Numbered from the stretch's first letter, positions 49,667 to 58,379 are shown. The stretch is 64,000 nt of DNA from SIAQ01 sp963767835 (GCA_963767835.1 CAVYFY010000002.1:124001-188000); one strand, 5' to 3'. The notes: generated from the sequence alone by a model not told the origin. Numbers and translations: made by a program.

Positions 49667-50977
49667 ATGCACGTTCGCAAATTCGCACTCCTCCTTGTTC
49701 TGCTTGCCGCCGCCCCCGCGTCGGCCCAGGAATTCTTCCTCAAGAAAGGCGATGTCGTCGTCGTCATGGGCGACAGCATCACCGAGCAGCGGCTCTATTC
49801 GAACTACCTCGAAATCTGGAGCCAAACGCGCTTCCCCTCCTACAACCTCGTCTTCCGCAACGTCGGCATCGGCGGCGATCGCTCCACCGGCGGCAATAAC
49901 CGCTTCAAACGCGATGTCCTCCCCTTCAAGCCCACCGTCCTCACCGTCGATTTCGGCATGAACGATGGCAACTACTGGTGGGTCGGCAAGAAAGCCAACA
50001 AAAAGGAAATCACGCAAGCCGATATCGACGCCGCCTATGCGACCTACATGAAGGGCCAGCAAGGAATCGCCGATCAGGCCAAGACGGCAAACATCCGCGT
50101 CGCCTGGGTCACGCCGCAGCCCGTGGAAAACAACCCAGGAGACGCAAACGAAATGTACAACAAGACACTGGGCAAATTCAGCGATGGCGTCAAGGAAATC
50201 GCCAAGAAGAATGACGGCCTGTTCGCCGATCAGTTCCATCCGTATTGGGCGGTCATCCACAAGGCGCGCGAAGCCGGCGAGAAGGGCCGCATCACCGGCG
50301 GCGATGCGGTTCATCCCGGCACGCCCGGCCAGGCGCTGATGGCGGCGTCGATCCTCAAGGCGATGAAGTTTCCACGTAACGTCTCCACGGCTGGCGTAGG
50401 GGTCGTTGGAAAAGGCGACATGGGAACGGCGGGGGTGGGATTCGACTGCACTCTTACCGAGATTGAAGCGAAGCCTGACCGAGTTAAGTTCATGCGAAAG
50501 GACAAGGCTTTGCCCTTTTTCCCGGAGCAGGCCAAGAGCATTCTCAAGTGGGCGCCGCTCCTGGAGGAAATGAACGATTACGGCCTTAGGGTCATGGGCT
50601 TGAAAAAAGGCAAGTACGAAGTCAAACTCGGCGGCGTCAAGGTGGCTGAGTACGCCGACGAAGAGCTCGCCAAAGGCGTCAACCTTGCCGGCCCAGCACT
50701 TGCTGCCGGACCAATCGCCGATCAGGTCAAGGATGTCGTTAAGGCGGTTGACGCCAAGACGAGCTATTACCACGACAAGATTTACAGCCCGCTGGTGCTG
50801 GGCCGCAACGTCAACGCCAAGAATCCGGATTTCAAGGACGTGGCCAAGGAAGATTACCAAAAGCGGCGTGAGGCGTTGATCGCCGAGCGCATGCAGAAAA
50901 TGCCGGAGTTCGACGCCGCAATTCGCAAGTCGCTGGAACCGCGAGCGCATTTGGTTGAGATCGTGCCGGTGAGGTGA
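49667..50977 (+). CDS. Secreted SGNH/GDSL-type hydrolase
   Basis: A 436-aa exported esterase-like protein. Residues 1-20 form a signal peptide (FALLLVLLAAAPASA, cleavage near ASAQ). The SGNH blocks are visible: block I VVVMGDSITEQ with catalytic Ser, block II NVGIGGDRS, block III VDFGMNDG, and block V GDAVHPGTPGQALMA with the catalytic Asp and His. The C-terminal 150 residues (KYEVKLGGVKVAEY, FKDVAKEDYQKRREALI) form an extra domain common in planctomycete GDSL proteins. AAAGGA precedes ATG 49667. Probably deacetylates or de-esterifies polysaccharides outside the cytoplasm. Confidence 0.9.
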   Translation: MHVRKFALLLVLLAAAPASAQEFFLKKGDVVVVMGDSITEQRLYSNYLEIWSQTRFPSYNLVFRNVGIGGDRSTGGNNRFKRDVLPFKPTVLTVDFGMNDGNYWWVGKKANKKEITQADIDAAYATYMKGQQGIADQAKTANIRVAWVTPQPVENNPGDANEMYNKTLGKFSDGVKEIAKKNDGLFADQFHPYWAVIHKAREAGEKGRITGGDAVHPGTPGQALMAASILKAMKFPRNVSTAGVGVVGKGDMGTAGVGFDCTLTEIEAKPDRVKFMRKDKALPFFPEQAKSILKWAPLLEEMNDYGLRVMGLKKGKYEVKLGGVKVAEYADEELAKGVNLAGPALAAGPIADQVKDVVKAVDAKTSYYHDKIYSPLVLGRNVNAKNPDFKDVAKEDYQKRREALIAERMQKMPEFDAAIRKSLEPRAHLVEIVPVR

Positions 50978-50982
50978 AAATG

Positions 50983-51053
50983 GTGGGGCAGACATTCCTG
51001 TCTGCCGGTAGCGCTAACGTCGCTTTCGGCACGCTGGAAAGCCTGCCCCACTT
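50983..51053. repeat. Imperfect inverted repeat after the GDSL gene
   Basis: GTGGGGCAGACATTCCTGTC and the complement of GGAAAGCCTGCCCCAC face each other (about 50983-51014 and 51022-51053) with roughly ten mismatches over 32 bp. It lies directly before the longer 36-bp repeat and probably belongs to another intergenic repeat family. Confidence 0.5.
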
Positions 51054-51198
51054 TCAGTAGTTCCAAAAATCTAGCCACGGATGAAACACGGATTGAACAC
51101 AGATACAAGGCAGAGTGAAAGATGAGGGGATTTACATGCGATTTCCCATCCGTGTTCGGTCAGTGTTTCATCCGTGGCTAGATTTTTGGAACTACTGA
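51054..51198. repeat. 36-bp perfect inverted repeat between convergent genes
   Basis: Arms 51054-51089 and 51163-51198 are perfectly complementary over 36 bp; they contain CTAGCCACGGATGAAACAC. The 73-nt loop has further partial complements (GGATTGAACACAGAT / ATCCGTGTTC). It sits between the convergent GDSL and peroxidase genes and ends 9 bp before the peroxidase stop. CCACGGATGAA-type repeats are, from memory, common between genes in planctomycetes. Confidence 0.88.
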
Positions 51199-51206
51199 CT
51201 TTAGAA

Positions 51207-52289
51207 TCATTTCGGAAACGTGGTCGGCGCCTTGAATTGCTGCCAGCCTTCGCCGTTCAAGGCGTGTAGGAACGCGACCAGGTCGGTCTTGTTTTGCTTG
51301 GTCAATTTCAATGGCCGGATGTCCTGGTGCAGCCATTGATTCTTGATGCCACCCTTGTCGTAGTGCTCGACGACTTCTTCGAGGGTCTTCAGGCTGCCGT
51401 CGTGCATGTAAGGGCCCGTGCGGGCGATCTCGCGCAGGCCGGGGGTTTTGAACGCCCCCTTGTCTTCTTCCTTTTTGGTGACCAGGTAGCGGCCGAGATC
51501 GGGATTGGGCTTGTCCATGCCGATGCCGACGTTGGCGAATTGGTTGGTGGTGAAAGCGGCGCCGTCGTGGCAGGCATCGCAACGGGCGTTATTCGAGAAG
51601 AAGATGTCCATGCCGCGCTGCTGGCTTTCGGTCAGCGCCTTCTTGTCGCCGGCCTTGAAGCGGTCATAGGGCGAGTTGCCCGACAGGACGCAGCGCTCGA
51701 AGGTGGCAATCGCCTTGGCCACGCGGTCGATGGTGATGTCGTCGCTGCCGAAGACGCTCTTGAAGCGTTTGCGGTAATCGCTGACTTTGCTCAAACGTTC
51801 AACGACCGCAGCGTGCGCCTTGTCGGCATTTTTCTCGCTGGTCATCTCGATGGGGTTGGCGAGCGGCCCTTTGACCTGATCTTCCAGCGAGGCGGCCCGG
51901 CCATCCCAGAATTGCAGCGCCCCGTAAACGCGATTGATGACGGTGGGCGCGCTGCGTCCGCCCTTTTGCCCGCCGATGCCCGTCGAGACGTGCCGGCCAT
52001 CGCCGAAGGCATGCTCGGGCGCATGGCAACTCGCGCAGGAGACGGATCCATCGGAGGAGAGTCGCGTGTCGAAGAAGAGCAGCCAGCCAAGCTCCGCCTT
52101 GGCCGGCGTATAGCGGTTGTCGTCCGGCCATTGGATCTCGACGAGTCCGAGCGGAACCTTCGGGCCCTCCGCCGGAAACAATTCCGCTGCCGTCGCCACC
52201 TTGGCCGGCCCCGCATTCGACCCAGCAACGAGCTTCCACGCCACGCCGAGCGCGACGATTACGGTCAACATTCGGCCAACGTAGCGCAT
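51207..52289 (-). CDS. Di-heme cytochrome c peroxidase (MauG/CcpA-like)
   Basis: A 360-aa periplasmic di-heme peroxidase-like protein. A membrane anchor or signal (about 8-25) precedes two c-type heme motifs, CASCH (in SDGSVSCASCHAPEHAFGDG) and CDACH (in NNARCDACHDGAAFTTNQF). Other family signatures are LGWLLFFDTRLS, GGRSAPTVINR, FWDGRAASLEDQV, FKTPGLREIARTGPYMHDGS and LVAFLHAL. GGAG lies 8 nt before ATG 52289. It reduces peroxides or oxidises small partners outside the cytoplasm. It is 31 bp downstream of a small secreted Cys/His protein on the same strand, probably one operon. Confidence 0.93.
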   Translation of the reverse strand: MRYVGRMLTVIVALGVAWKLVAGSNAGPAKVATAAELFPAEGPKVPLGLVEIQWPDDNRYTPAKAELGWLLFFDTRLSSDGSVSCASCHAPEHAFGDGRHVSTGIGGQKGGRSAPTVINRVYGALQFWDGRAASLEDQVKGPLANPIEMTSEKNADKAHAAVVERLSKVSDYRKRFKSVFGSDDITIDRVAKAIATFERCVLSGNSPYDRFKAGDKKALTESQQRGMDIFFSNNARCDACHDGAAFTTNQFANVGIGMDKPNPDLGRYLVTKKEEDKGAFKTPGLREIARTGPYMHDGSLKTLEEVVEHYDKGGIKNQWLHQDIRPLKLTKQNKTDLVAFLHALNGEGWQQFKAPTTFPK

Positions 52290-52320
52290 GAACAATCTCC
52301 CTAACCCCTGACCCTAATCC

Positions 52321-52836
52321 CTATTTCTTCAAGTAGCCGCGCACGTAAATCGCCTTCTGCCCCTCGACCTCGGAAAACGTGCCGGTGACTTCCATCACGT
52401 AGGCCATATTGTCGGTGGCGACTTGGCGGAAGGTGGTACCGCCGTCGCGGCGTGGGTCATGCTCCTCTTCCATCAACAGATAGAGCGAGCCGTCCTTCTT
52501 CAAGAGGCCGATCGGCTGGCCGTTCCTGAGGCACTTCTGCCCGCAATCGCGATGCTTGGTCCCGTGCTTGCCGAGCTGCAGATAGCAGGAATAATCGACG
52601 ATTTCGCCAACCACGGTGACGACGGTCCCTTTGAGCGGCTTGCCATCCACGCCGGCGGCCACGGTGGTTTGGCTCCACGGCTTATCGGTCTTTGCGCCGA
52701 GCTTGCCGAACGGCGCATCGAAGGTTCCCTTGTCCGGCGTCATCTTCGGATTCAAGATATCCGCCCCGCTGACGCCGACGATCACGAGGCAACTCAAGAG
52801 TGCCAGAGCCACAACAGTTTTCGTGCAGCATGCCAT
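52321..52836 (-). CDS. Secreted Cys/His-rich protein of unknown function
   Basis: A 171-aa exported protein with signal peptide TVVALALLSCLVIVGVSG. The mature part has an OB-like segment VTVVGEIVDYSCYLQLG followed by KHRDCGQKCLRNGQPIGLL, then strands LYLLMEEEHD and MAYVMEVTGTFSEVEGQKAI. The three Cys and two His in the centre could bind a metal or heme or form a disulfide. It lies 31 bp upstream of the di-heme peroxidase gene, suggesting a redox partner or accessory subunit; this is inference. I do not recognise a named family. Confidence 0.78.
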   Translation of the reverse strand: MACCTKTVVALALLSCLVIVGVSGADILNPKMTPDKGTFDAPFGKLGAKTDKPWSQTTVAAGVDGKPLKGTVVTVVGEIVDYSCYLQLGKHGTKHRDCGQKCLRNGQPIGLLKKDGSLYLLMEEEHDPRRDGGTTFRQVATDNMAYVMEVTGTFSEVEGQKAIYVRGYLKK

Positions 52837-53081
52837 GAAGGTGCTCCTTTCGAGGATGGTGCGTTGGCGACATCAATCAGTACAGGCAGGAAAGGCTAGT
52901 ATAGGGGAGCCAATTCGCAGTGCAAGGGATTTCTCGCGCAACCGACATCGCAATTGCGCATTCGCCCATGATACGCTTGAGCCTTGGCATCGGTGAAACG
53001 AATTTCCGTTGGCTAACCGCAACAACATGAATCACTTACGCCGATGCATTTCATGCAGCCAACCACACCCCCCTTCGCGAA

Positions 53082-54142
53082 ATGAATACGCCGCACGCCA
53101 TCTGGGATCGCGAGTTCGCCCGCATGCCGGAGTCGGTCACGACCTGGCTTTGGCAGGGCTTTCTCGCGCCCGGCAACATCACCCTGTTGACCAGCCTGTG
53201 GAAGTCCGGCAAGACCACGCTGATCTCGCATCTGCTGGCGCGCCGCAAGGCCGCCGGCGACTTCCTCGGCGTGCCGCTCACCGCCGGCAAGTCGGCGGTC
53301 ATCACCGAGGAAGGCGCCGCCGTCTGGGCCGAGCGCAGCCGGCAGCACGATTACGGCGGCAACGTCTGCTTTTTTTCTCAGCCGTTCCGCCATGTGCCCA
53401 GCGCGGACGAATGGTGCAGCCTGATCGACACCATTGGCGAGCTTCACCGGGAGCATGGCGCCGACTTGCTCGTGGTCGATCCGCTGGCGCATTTCCTCCG
53501 TGCGGAGAACGAGGCCCGCACGGTGCTGGAGCTGTTGTTTCCGTTGCGCGCCTGACGCAGCTGGGCATGGCGATCTTGCTCTTACACCACCCGCGCAAGG
53601 GCCAACCGCAGCCGGGCCAGGCAAGCCGCGGACACGGTTCGCTTTTGGGCCACGTGGACATCGCCATCGAAATGCGGCAGGCCGGCGCCGACCCGGATTC
53701 GCGCGCCCGCCGTTTCTTCGCCCTGTCGCGGCACGCCCAGACGCCGCGCCATTTCCTCTTTGAACGGACGGTTGACGCTCTCGATTATGTGCGCTTGCCG
53801 GATGCGCCGGACGACGATTTCCAGGAACACTGGGACGTGCTGCGCATGGTGCTCGAAGACGCGACGCGCAAGCTGACGCGCCAGCAAATCCTCGACGATT
53901 GGCCCCCCGATTACGCCAAGCCCGCCGGCGCGACGCTATGGCGCTGGCTCAACCGCGCCGTCGAGATGCACCTGATCGCCAGCGATGGCAGCGGGCACAA
54001 GAATCAGGCCTTCCGCTATTGGCTGCCGGCACGGGAGGCGGAGTGGCGCAAGGATCCGCTATATCGGCTGAACGAGCAACAGGAGCAGGATTTGAAAATG
54101 CTCCTGGAAGCGACGGGGCGACCGCTGCGAGCTATGGAGTGA
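53082..54142 (+). CDS. RepA/DnaB-like AAA (AAA_25) ATPase (frameshift)
   Basis: A RecA-fold ATPase of the AAA_25/RepA-like type, used in plasmid or mobile-element replication. The N-terminus has WLWQGFLAPGNITLLTSLWK and Walker A WKSGKTTLISHLL; Walker B is DLLVVDPLAHFL, then ILLLHHPRKG (sensor-like). One base is missing near 53548-53551: adding a C changes FPLRA-stop to FPLRRLTQLGMAILLLHHP and gives a 353-aa protein. The C-terminal third (LTRQQILDDWPPDYAKPAGA, LWRWLNRAVEMHLI) looks like a winged-helix DNA-binding domain. It stands at the border of the IS-rich region and may be a relic of an integrated element. Confidence 0.82.
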
Positions 54143-54175
54143 AGCCGCCGGCGTCCGAATGATTCGCAGGGAAGC

Positions 54176-54303
54176 TCAGAGCGATTCGGGCCGGCGGACC
54201 ATGTTCTCTGGCTTTGTCGCTTCGGTGGACAACGCAAGCAGAATTGGGGTGAACCGTGCTTTATCGGCCTTGTAGTCGGCGGCGTTCAGTTGCGGGATAA
54301 TGA
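54176..54303 (-). pseudogene. 3' fragment of a small conserved gene split by a DDE element
   Basis: The minus strand reads VIIPQLNAADYKADKARFTP, then ILLALSTEATKPENMVRRPESL and a stop at 54176-54178. It continues in frame from the 5' fragment at 55950-56269 when the element and one copy of the 7-bp duplication are removed, giving 146 aa. It is cut from its own start and promoter, so it is not expected to be expressed. Confidence 0.85.
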
Positions 54304-55949
54304 CCAGCAATTCCCGGAACGGTCAGAAACGCTGGAAATTCGATGCAGCTGTTCGTAATCTAATAGAGCAGTCTATTCGCCCATCTTACCCATTCTGCGA
54401 ACGGATTCGCCGATGAAACCGCACACGCCGCGTATTCACCTTTCCGCAGACAATCTTGTTCGTCAGGTCCGCTCCGACTTGCGACAGGTTCCCGATCATC
54501 GCAAGGAACCGAAGATCCCTTTAGTCGACGTCTTGATGGGAGGCTATGCTCTTTTCGCTCTCAAATCCGCTTCCCTCTTGGCCTACGACGAGTACGCTCG
54601 CAGCAACGCCTTCAACCTGGCCTCTCTCTTCGGCATCCAAGAAACGCTCAGCGACACGCAGATGCGAGCCAATCTCGATCCCGTCGTTCCCCGGAACCTT
54701 CGTCCCGCGTTCACCAGCGTCTTTCGTCAACTGCAACGCGGCAAAGCGCTCGAATCGTTTGTCTTTTGGCAAGGGCACTACCTCATCGCCGCCGATGGCA
54801 CCACCTATCACGCTTCCGACAAGATCCACTGCTCCTGTTGCCTCGAAAAGAAAAGCCGCAACGGCGTCATCACTTACTACCATCAGTTGCTGGGCTTGGC
54901 CTTGGTGCATCCCGACCACAAGGAAGTCATCCCCCTGTGCCCCGAACCGATCGTCAAGCAAGACGGCAGCACCAAGAACGACGGCGAACGCAGCGCCACG
55001 CGGCGGGCGTTGAAGGATCTGCGCCGCGAACATCCGCATTTGAAAGTCATCTTCGTCGAGGACGCCCTCAGCGCCAACGCGCCGCACGTGGAGGACCTGA
55101 AGGCCGCGAACGTGCGTTTTTTGCTAGGCGTCAAGCCAGGCAGCCATGCCTATCTGTTCGAGCACATGGCACGAGCCCACGAAGAAAACCGAACCCAAGT
55201 CCTCACCCTGGTCGACGCGGACGGCACCCTGCATCACTATCGCTGGCTCCCCAAGGTCGCCCTCAACCAATCGCATGCCGACCTCGAAGTCGCGATGCTG
55301 GAGTATTGGGAAATTCCTCCCCACGGCTCCAAGACGCCGATCCGTCATTTCAGTTGGGTCACCGACCTGTCCTTCGACGAAACCTCCGTCAGCCATCTCG
55401 TCCGCGGCGGCCGCTCGCGCTGGCGCATCGAAAACGAAACCTTCAACACCCTCAAGAACCAAGGCTACCACTTCGAGCATAATTTCGGTCACGGCGAGCA
55501 GAACCTGTCGGTGGTGCTCGCCTTCCTGATGATGTTGGCTTTCTTGGTCGACCAAGCCCAACAATTATGCGATCCGCTGTTTCAAGCCGTGCTGAACAAA
55601 CTGGGCCGCAAATGTCGACTTTGGGAACGCATGCGGCACCTGTTTCACTGCTTTCGTCTGGAATCGATCCGACATCTGTACGAAGTGTTGCTCTCCTTTC
55701 AGTTGGTCGAGGTGCCGACCGTTCCCAGCGGATAGCTGAGAGCAGCTCGAACGAATCCGAACGACTTCCAGTAAAGGACAAGGGTGTCCCATGGTCGCCG
55801 TGCGCGCCCAACAGCGTCGGCCAGCATGAATACGCACCAACGCACAATCGCCACCTCCGCAATCCCCTCGCCGCCCCAAGCCGCAAGCTCTCCGCGCGAT
55901 AAAACAGGAAAACCGGGCCGACCCAAAAACCCTCGCCGGGAATTGCTGG
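54304..55949 (+). mobile_element. DDE-transposase insertion sequence (1,646 bp)
   Basis: Terminal inverted repeats CCAGCAATTCCCGG at both ends (left 54304-54317, right 55936-55949) and a perfect 7-bp target duplication ATAATGA (54297-54303 and 55950-55956). It carries one transposase gene and has split a 146-aa coding frame. Family is IS4-like by its transposase; it could belong to another DDE family with a 7-bp duplication. Confidence 0.92.
54413..55735 (+). CDS. DDE transposase (IS4-like, Transposase_11 type)
   Basis: A 440-aa intact transposase. The catalytic core shows LIAADGTTYHASDK (first Asp), KVIFVEDALSANAPH (second Asp) and SRWRIENETFNTLKNQGYHF (Glu), then EHNFGHGEQNLSVVLAFLMM. A metal-like CSCCLEKK segment lies after the first Asp. 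The N-terminal helical part (RQVRSDLRQVPDHRKEPKI) probably binds DNA. Everything needed for activity appears present. Confidence 0.92.
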   Translation: MKPHTPRIHLSADNLVRQVRSDLRQVPDHRKEPKIPLVDVLMGGYALFALKSASLLAYDEYARSNAFNLASLFGIQETLSDTQMRANLDPVVPRNLRPAFTSVFRQLQRGKALESFVFWQGHYLIAADGTTYHASDKIHCSCCLEKKSRNGVITYYHQLLGLALVHPDHKEVIPLCPEPIVKQDGSTKNDGERSATRRALKDLRREHPHLKVIFVEDALSANAPHVEDLKAANVRFLLGVKPGSHAYLFEHMARAHEENRTQVLTLVDADGTLHHYRWLPKVALNQSHADLEVAMLEYWEIPPHGSKTPIRHFSWVTDLSFDETSVSHLVRGGRSRWRIENETFNTLKNQGYHFEHNFGHGEQNLSVVLAFLMMLAFLVDQAQQLCDPLFQAVLNKLGRKCRLWERMRHLFHCFRLESIRHLYEVLLSFQLVEVPTVPSG

Positions 55950-56269
55950 ATAATGACATGGCCCTTGATCGGCGGCTCGGGCTTGTTCTGCACGCTCAAG
56001 CCGAGAGACTTCACGAACGCAACGGACACGCGGACGATGCCGTTATACGGTCGTTTCTCCGGTGCAACTTCGGCGAGAATATCATCCGGAGCATCGACGC
56101 ACGCTTCGCGGAACAAACTGATGCCGTCCGTGTCGGGATCGTATCCCTTGTACCTGGGCTTGAAGGCCTCATTGGAGAAGACCGGATCTTGCTGCGTTGG
56201 GAAAAGTTCCTTCCTGATGCGCCGGAGAAGCCACTCATCGTCTGTGATGGGATTGTCTTCGGGCTTCAT
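55950..56269 (-). pseudogene. 5' fragment of the small conserved gene split by the DDE element
   Basis: ATG 56269 begins MKPEDNPITDDEWLLRRIRK, followed by FKPRYKGYDPDTDGISLFRE, GIVRVSVAFVKSLGLSV and EPPIKGHVII, where the element enters. Downstream of the border the frame runs into element sequence. It starts 38 bp after the DWDG-motif gene on the same strand, so the two formed an operon. From memory, small families with D-DGISL-RE and GH-IP-LN motifs are widespread and uncharacterised. Confidence 0.82.
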
Positions 56270-56307
56270 CGTAGCACGCAATGCTGGTCAGGGATTCCAT
56301 AGTAGGC

Positions 56308-56745
56308 TTACTCGATCACGATGGGAGTGATTTCGGCCACTCTTGCGCCCGTGGCCACCCAGCGCTGTTCCGCATAAACGGGCGATTCGACCTCTATTTC
56401 CCGGTAGCCCTCTGCCGTATGCCATTCGAAGCAGACAGTTCCATTGACGCTTGCCGTTAACCGGCCCGCCGCCGGACTGTTATCCGCCCGCAGCGCTCTG
56501 GCCAGTTTGGTTGCTCCCGTAACCACGCCACGGCTCGGCGCCGGGCTGCCTTCGCCATCCCAATCGTCTTCGAGGCGTCCGATATCGATCAGTTCATTGA
56601 GGATTTCGTCCCAGCCGTCGTTCGAGCGATTGGCCGGAGCGCGCGCGGATTGAGCACCTTGGGCTGCCGGGTCTGAGGACATCTGGTCCAGAGAGGAGAA
56701 CGCGGCGGTTTCGCAAGGGGGCCGGCGATTGAATTCTGTGCTCAT
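56308..56745 (-). CDS. Conserved protein with DWDG motif, unknown function
   Basis: A 145-aa protein. A disordered N-terminus (about 1-45) precedes the helix ILNELIDIGRLEDDWDGEGS and PAPSRGVVTGATKLARAL, then strands RLTASVNGTVCFEWHTAEGY, REIEVESPVYAEQRW and ARVAEITPIVIE. The D-WDG-G-PAPS motif recurs in many uncharacterised bacterial proteins. ATG 56745 has GGAGGAG about 7 nt upstream. It is the first gene of a two-gene operon whose second gene has been split by an insertion element. It is not recognised as a known toxin or antitoxin, but its size and partner layout would allow that. Confidence 0.75.
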   Translation of the reverse strand: MSTEFNRRPPCETAAFSSLDQMSSDPAAQGAQSARAPANRSNDGWDEILNELIDIGRLEDDWDGEGSPAPSRGVVTGATKLARALRADNSPAAGRLTASVNGTVCFEWHTAEGYREIEVESPVYAEQRWVATGARVAEITPIVIE

Positions 56746-56977
56746 GATGTTCTCCTCCCAGCGTTTCTTCGCTTCGGCGGCTGTTACCCGAACGAGATGC
56801 ATTGTACCCAATCTTACGTCCCAAGCCCAGACCAACTCAAAGCGAATCTACGCTTAATCGGGGAGGACGGTTGCGGCAGCGAAGGGCTGGGCATCGTAAC
56901 GCGCCCGCCGCCGAACACAAGCAAGATTCGGCTCAGCGCCTATTCAATTCGGATAGCCAGGACGGCCCCAGCGAGCT

Positions 56978-57823
56978 TCAGCCTCCGGTTTGGCTGCGCT
57001 TACGGAACTTTTCGTACCGTAGGCTCAACGCCTTCTGTGCAGGTCGCTGCCTACTTCGGCAACGTAGTATCCCGCCCGCAAAAGCGCCGTATTCCTTGGC
57101 GATGGCGGGATGAATTTCTATGCGCAAGCCATCTGGCTCGATCCCTATTAAGTCGAGGTCGAACAATGTGTGAACGTCCGCTCGCAAAAGAAGGCCATTT
57201 GCCGCATGGTTATCGTCTTCCCCGCAGTACGGGCTGATGTGGGCCGCCTCCAACACCGATAAAACCTCGCACCCTGTGACCAGGCAGCAGTCACCGTAGC
57301 GCCGACGCAATGCATCACGGAATTGCTGCTGCCCTCGGCGCTCGCGGATTTGGCGCTCAACAACTTTTCGCCGATCCTCTCCCATTGGCACAAAGTCGGT
57401 GTCACAGTTCGCTCCCGCCAGATGTGCTTCGTCGTCCCCAAGATTCTCAGTTTGATCATTTGCGATTTCATGGTACTTGCGGATAATTTGCGAAATGTTA
57501 GCGAGTTTGCTGCCCCTTGGAAGCGCCTGGTAGTATTTAATGTGTTTTTCGACCGAAGATATTGCTTTCCTGAGCGAGTCCAGGCCGTAGTCGCGGCTAA
57601 TCATCTCAAGGAAATGCTCGGTCGCAAACGCGTTGTTTGTTCGCGCATAACGTTTGCCGTTGAGCATGTATCCGATGTTGTTAATGGTGTCTCCGGCTGA
57701 GCCACGGTTGAGACCGAACCGTTGGTGCAGTTCTTCAATTCCAGCCGACCTGCTCAACTTCCCTGCACGAATGCGCTTGGCCACTTCGTATGCCGCAATC
57801 ATCGATTCGTTTGAGATCTTCAT
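56978..57823 (-). CDS. HNH endonuclease (McrA-like)
   Basis: A 281-aa nuclease. The N-terminal 125 residues are helical (AAYEVAKRIRAGKLSRSAGI, ALRKAISSVEKHIKYY-like segment) and may recognise DNA. The HNH domain begins YGDCCLVTGCE (paired Cys), has EAAHISPYCGEDDNHAANGL (His 195, Asn 205, His 206) and LLLRADVHTLFDLDLIGI (His 218), a pattern shared with McrA-type HNH restriction enzymes. GGAG precedes ATG 57823. No methyltransferase is adjacent. Position among mobile elements suggests a defence or mobile-element nuclease; modified-DNA restriction is a reasonable guess only. Confidence 0.85.
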   Translation of the reverse strand: MKISNESMIAAYEVAKRIRAGKLSRSAGIEELHQRFGLNRGSAGDTINNIGYMLNGKRYARTNNAFATEHFLEMISRDYGLDSLRKAISSVEKHIKYYQALPRGSKLANISQIIRKYHEIANDQTENLGDDEAHLAGANCDTDFVPMGEDRRKVVERQIRERRGQQQFRDALRRRYGDCCLVTGCEVLSVLEAAHISPYCGEDDNHAANGLLLRADVHTLFDLDLIGIEPDGLRIEIHPAIAKEYGAFAGGILRCRSRQRPAQKALSLRYEKFRKRSQTGG

Positions 57824-58051
57824 GATGTTGCTCCGCGGAACGCTGGAGGCGCGAGGGCCAAGCCGCCTCGCTCTTTATTCAAGATGCCACGGTGTCACAC
57901 TACCGGCGGCCGATTTCGTCCGCAAACGAAAAGCCAGCTTCCGTTCACTCCATACTCACCGTCACCGTCTTCACCTCGATATAGCTTGACATTCTACACG
58001 TCTACTTCGTATACTTCCTTTGGCCCAACGGTAACCCCAAAGGAATCAACC

Positions 58052-58109
58052 ATGCAGCGAATCGGCTACTCCTACCTGCGTTACAGCTCGTCCCAGCAAG
58101 GCGACGGGG
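58052..58109 (+). pseudogene. Start of a serine recombinase gene cut by IS3 copy 2
   Basis: ATG 58052 with AAAGGA upstream begins MQRIGYSYLRYSSSQQGDG, the N-terminal strand and catalytic-Ser region of resolvase/invertase-type recombinases. IS3 copy 2 enters right after it, and the rest of the gene is not found on the far side, where IS21 remnant sequence begins. It is therefore only a fragment. Confidence 0.7.
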
Positions 58110-58379
58110 TAAGGTGGACCCCATTCTTTGGACAAAAAAAGGCCATTCCTTAGCTACACTTTTGCCAGCCTTCCTGACTGGCAACTCTTGTTGACCTTGC
58201 TTCCTCGGCTCGCTTGCGGTATCGACTTCTCGCCGGGTGAAACGGAGGCTGGCTCTGCTGGCGAGCATCCAGCCAAGGGATAACTCGGTCGAAGGTACGC
58301 CGATGGCGTTGGGCTCTGGGTCGGCCATCCGATCCAGGGCCTCTTCTTTGCGCCCCATCGGATACCTGAGCCATGCCTC

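Noticed and set aside
49514..50995. A 493-codon minus-strand open frame opposite the GDSL gene
   Set aside because: It is the high-GC shadow of the plus-strand gene, which has signal peptide and all catalytic blocks.
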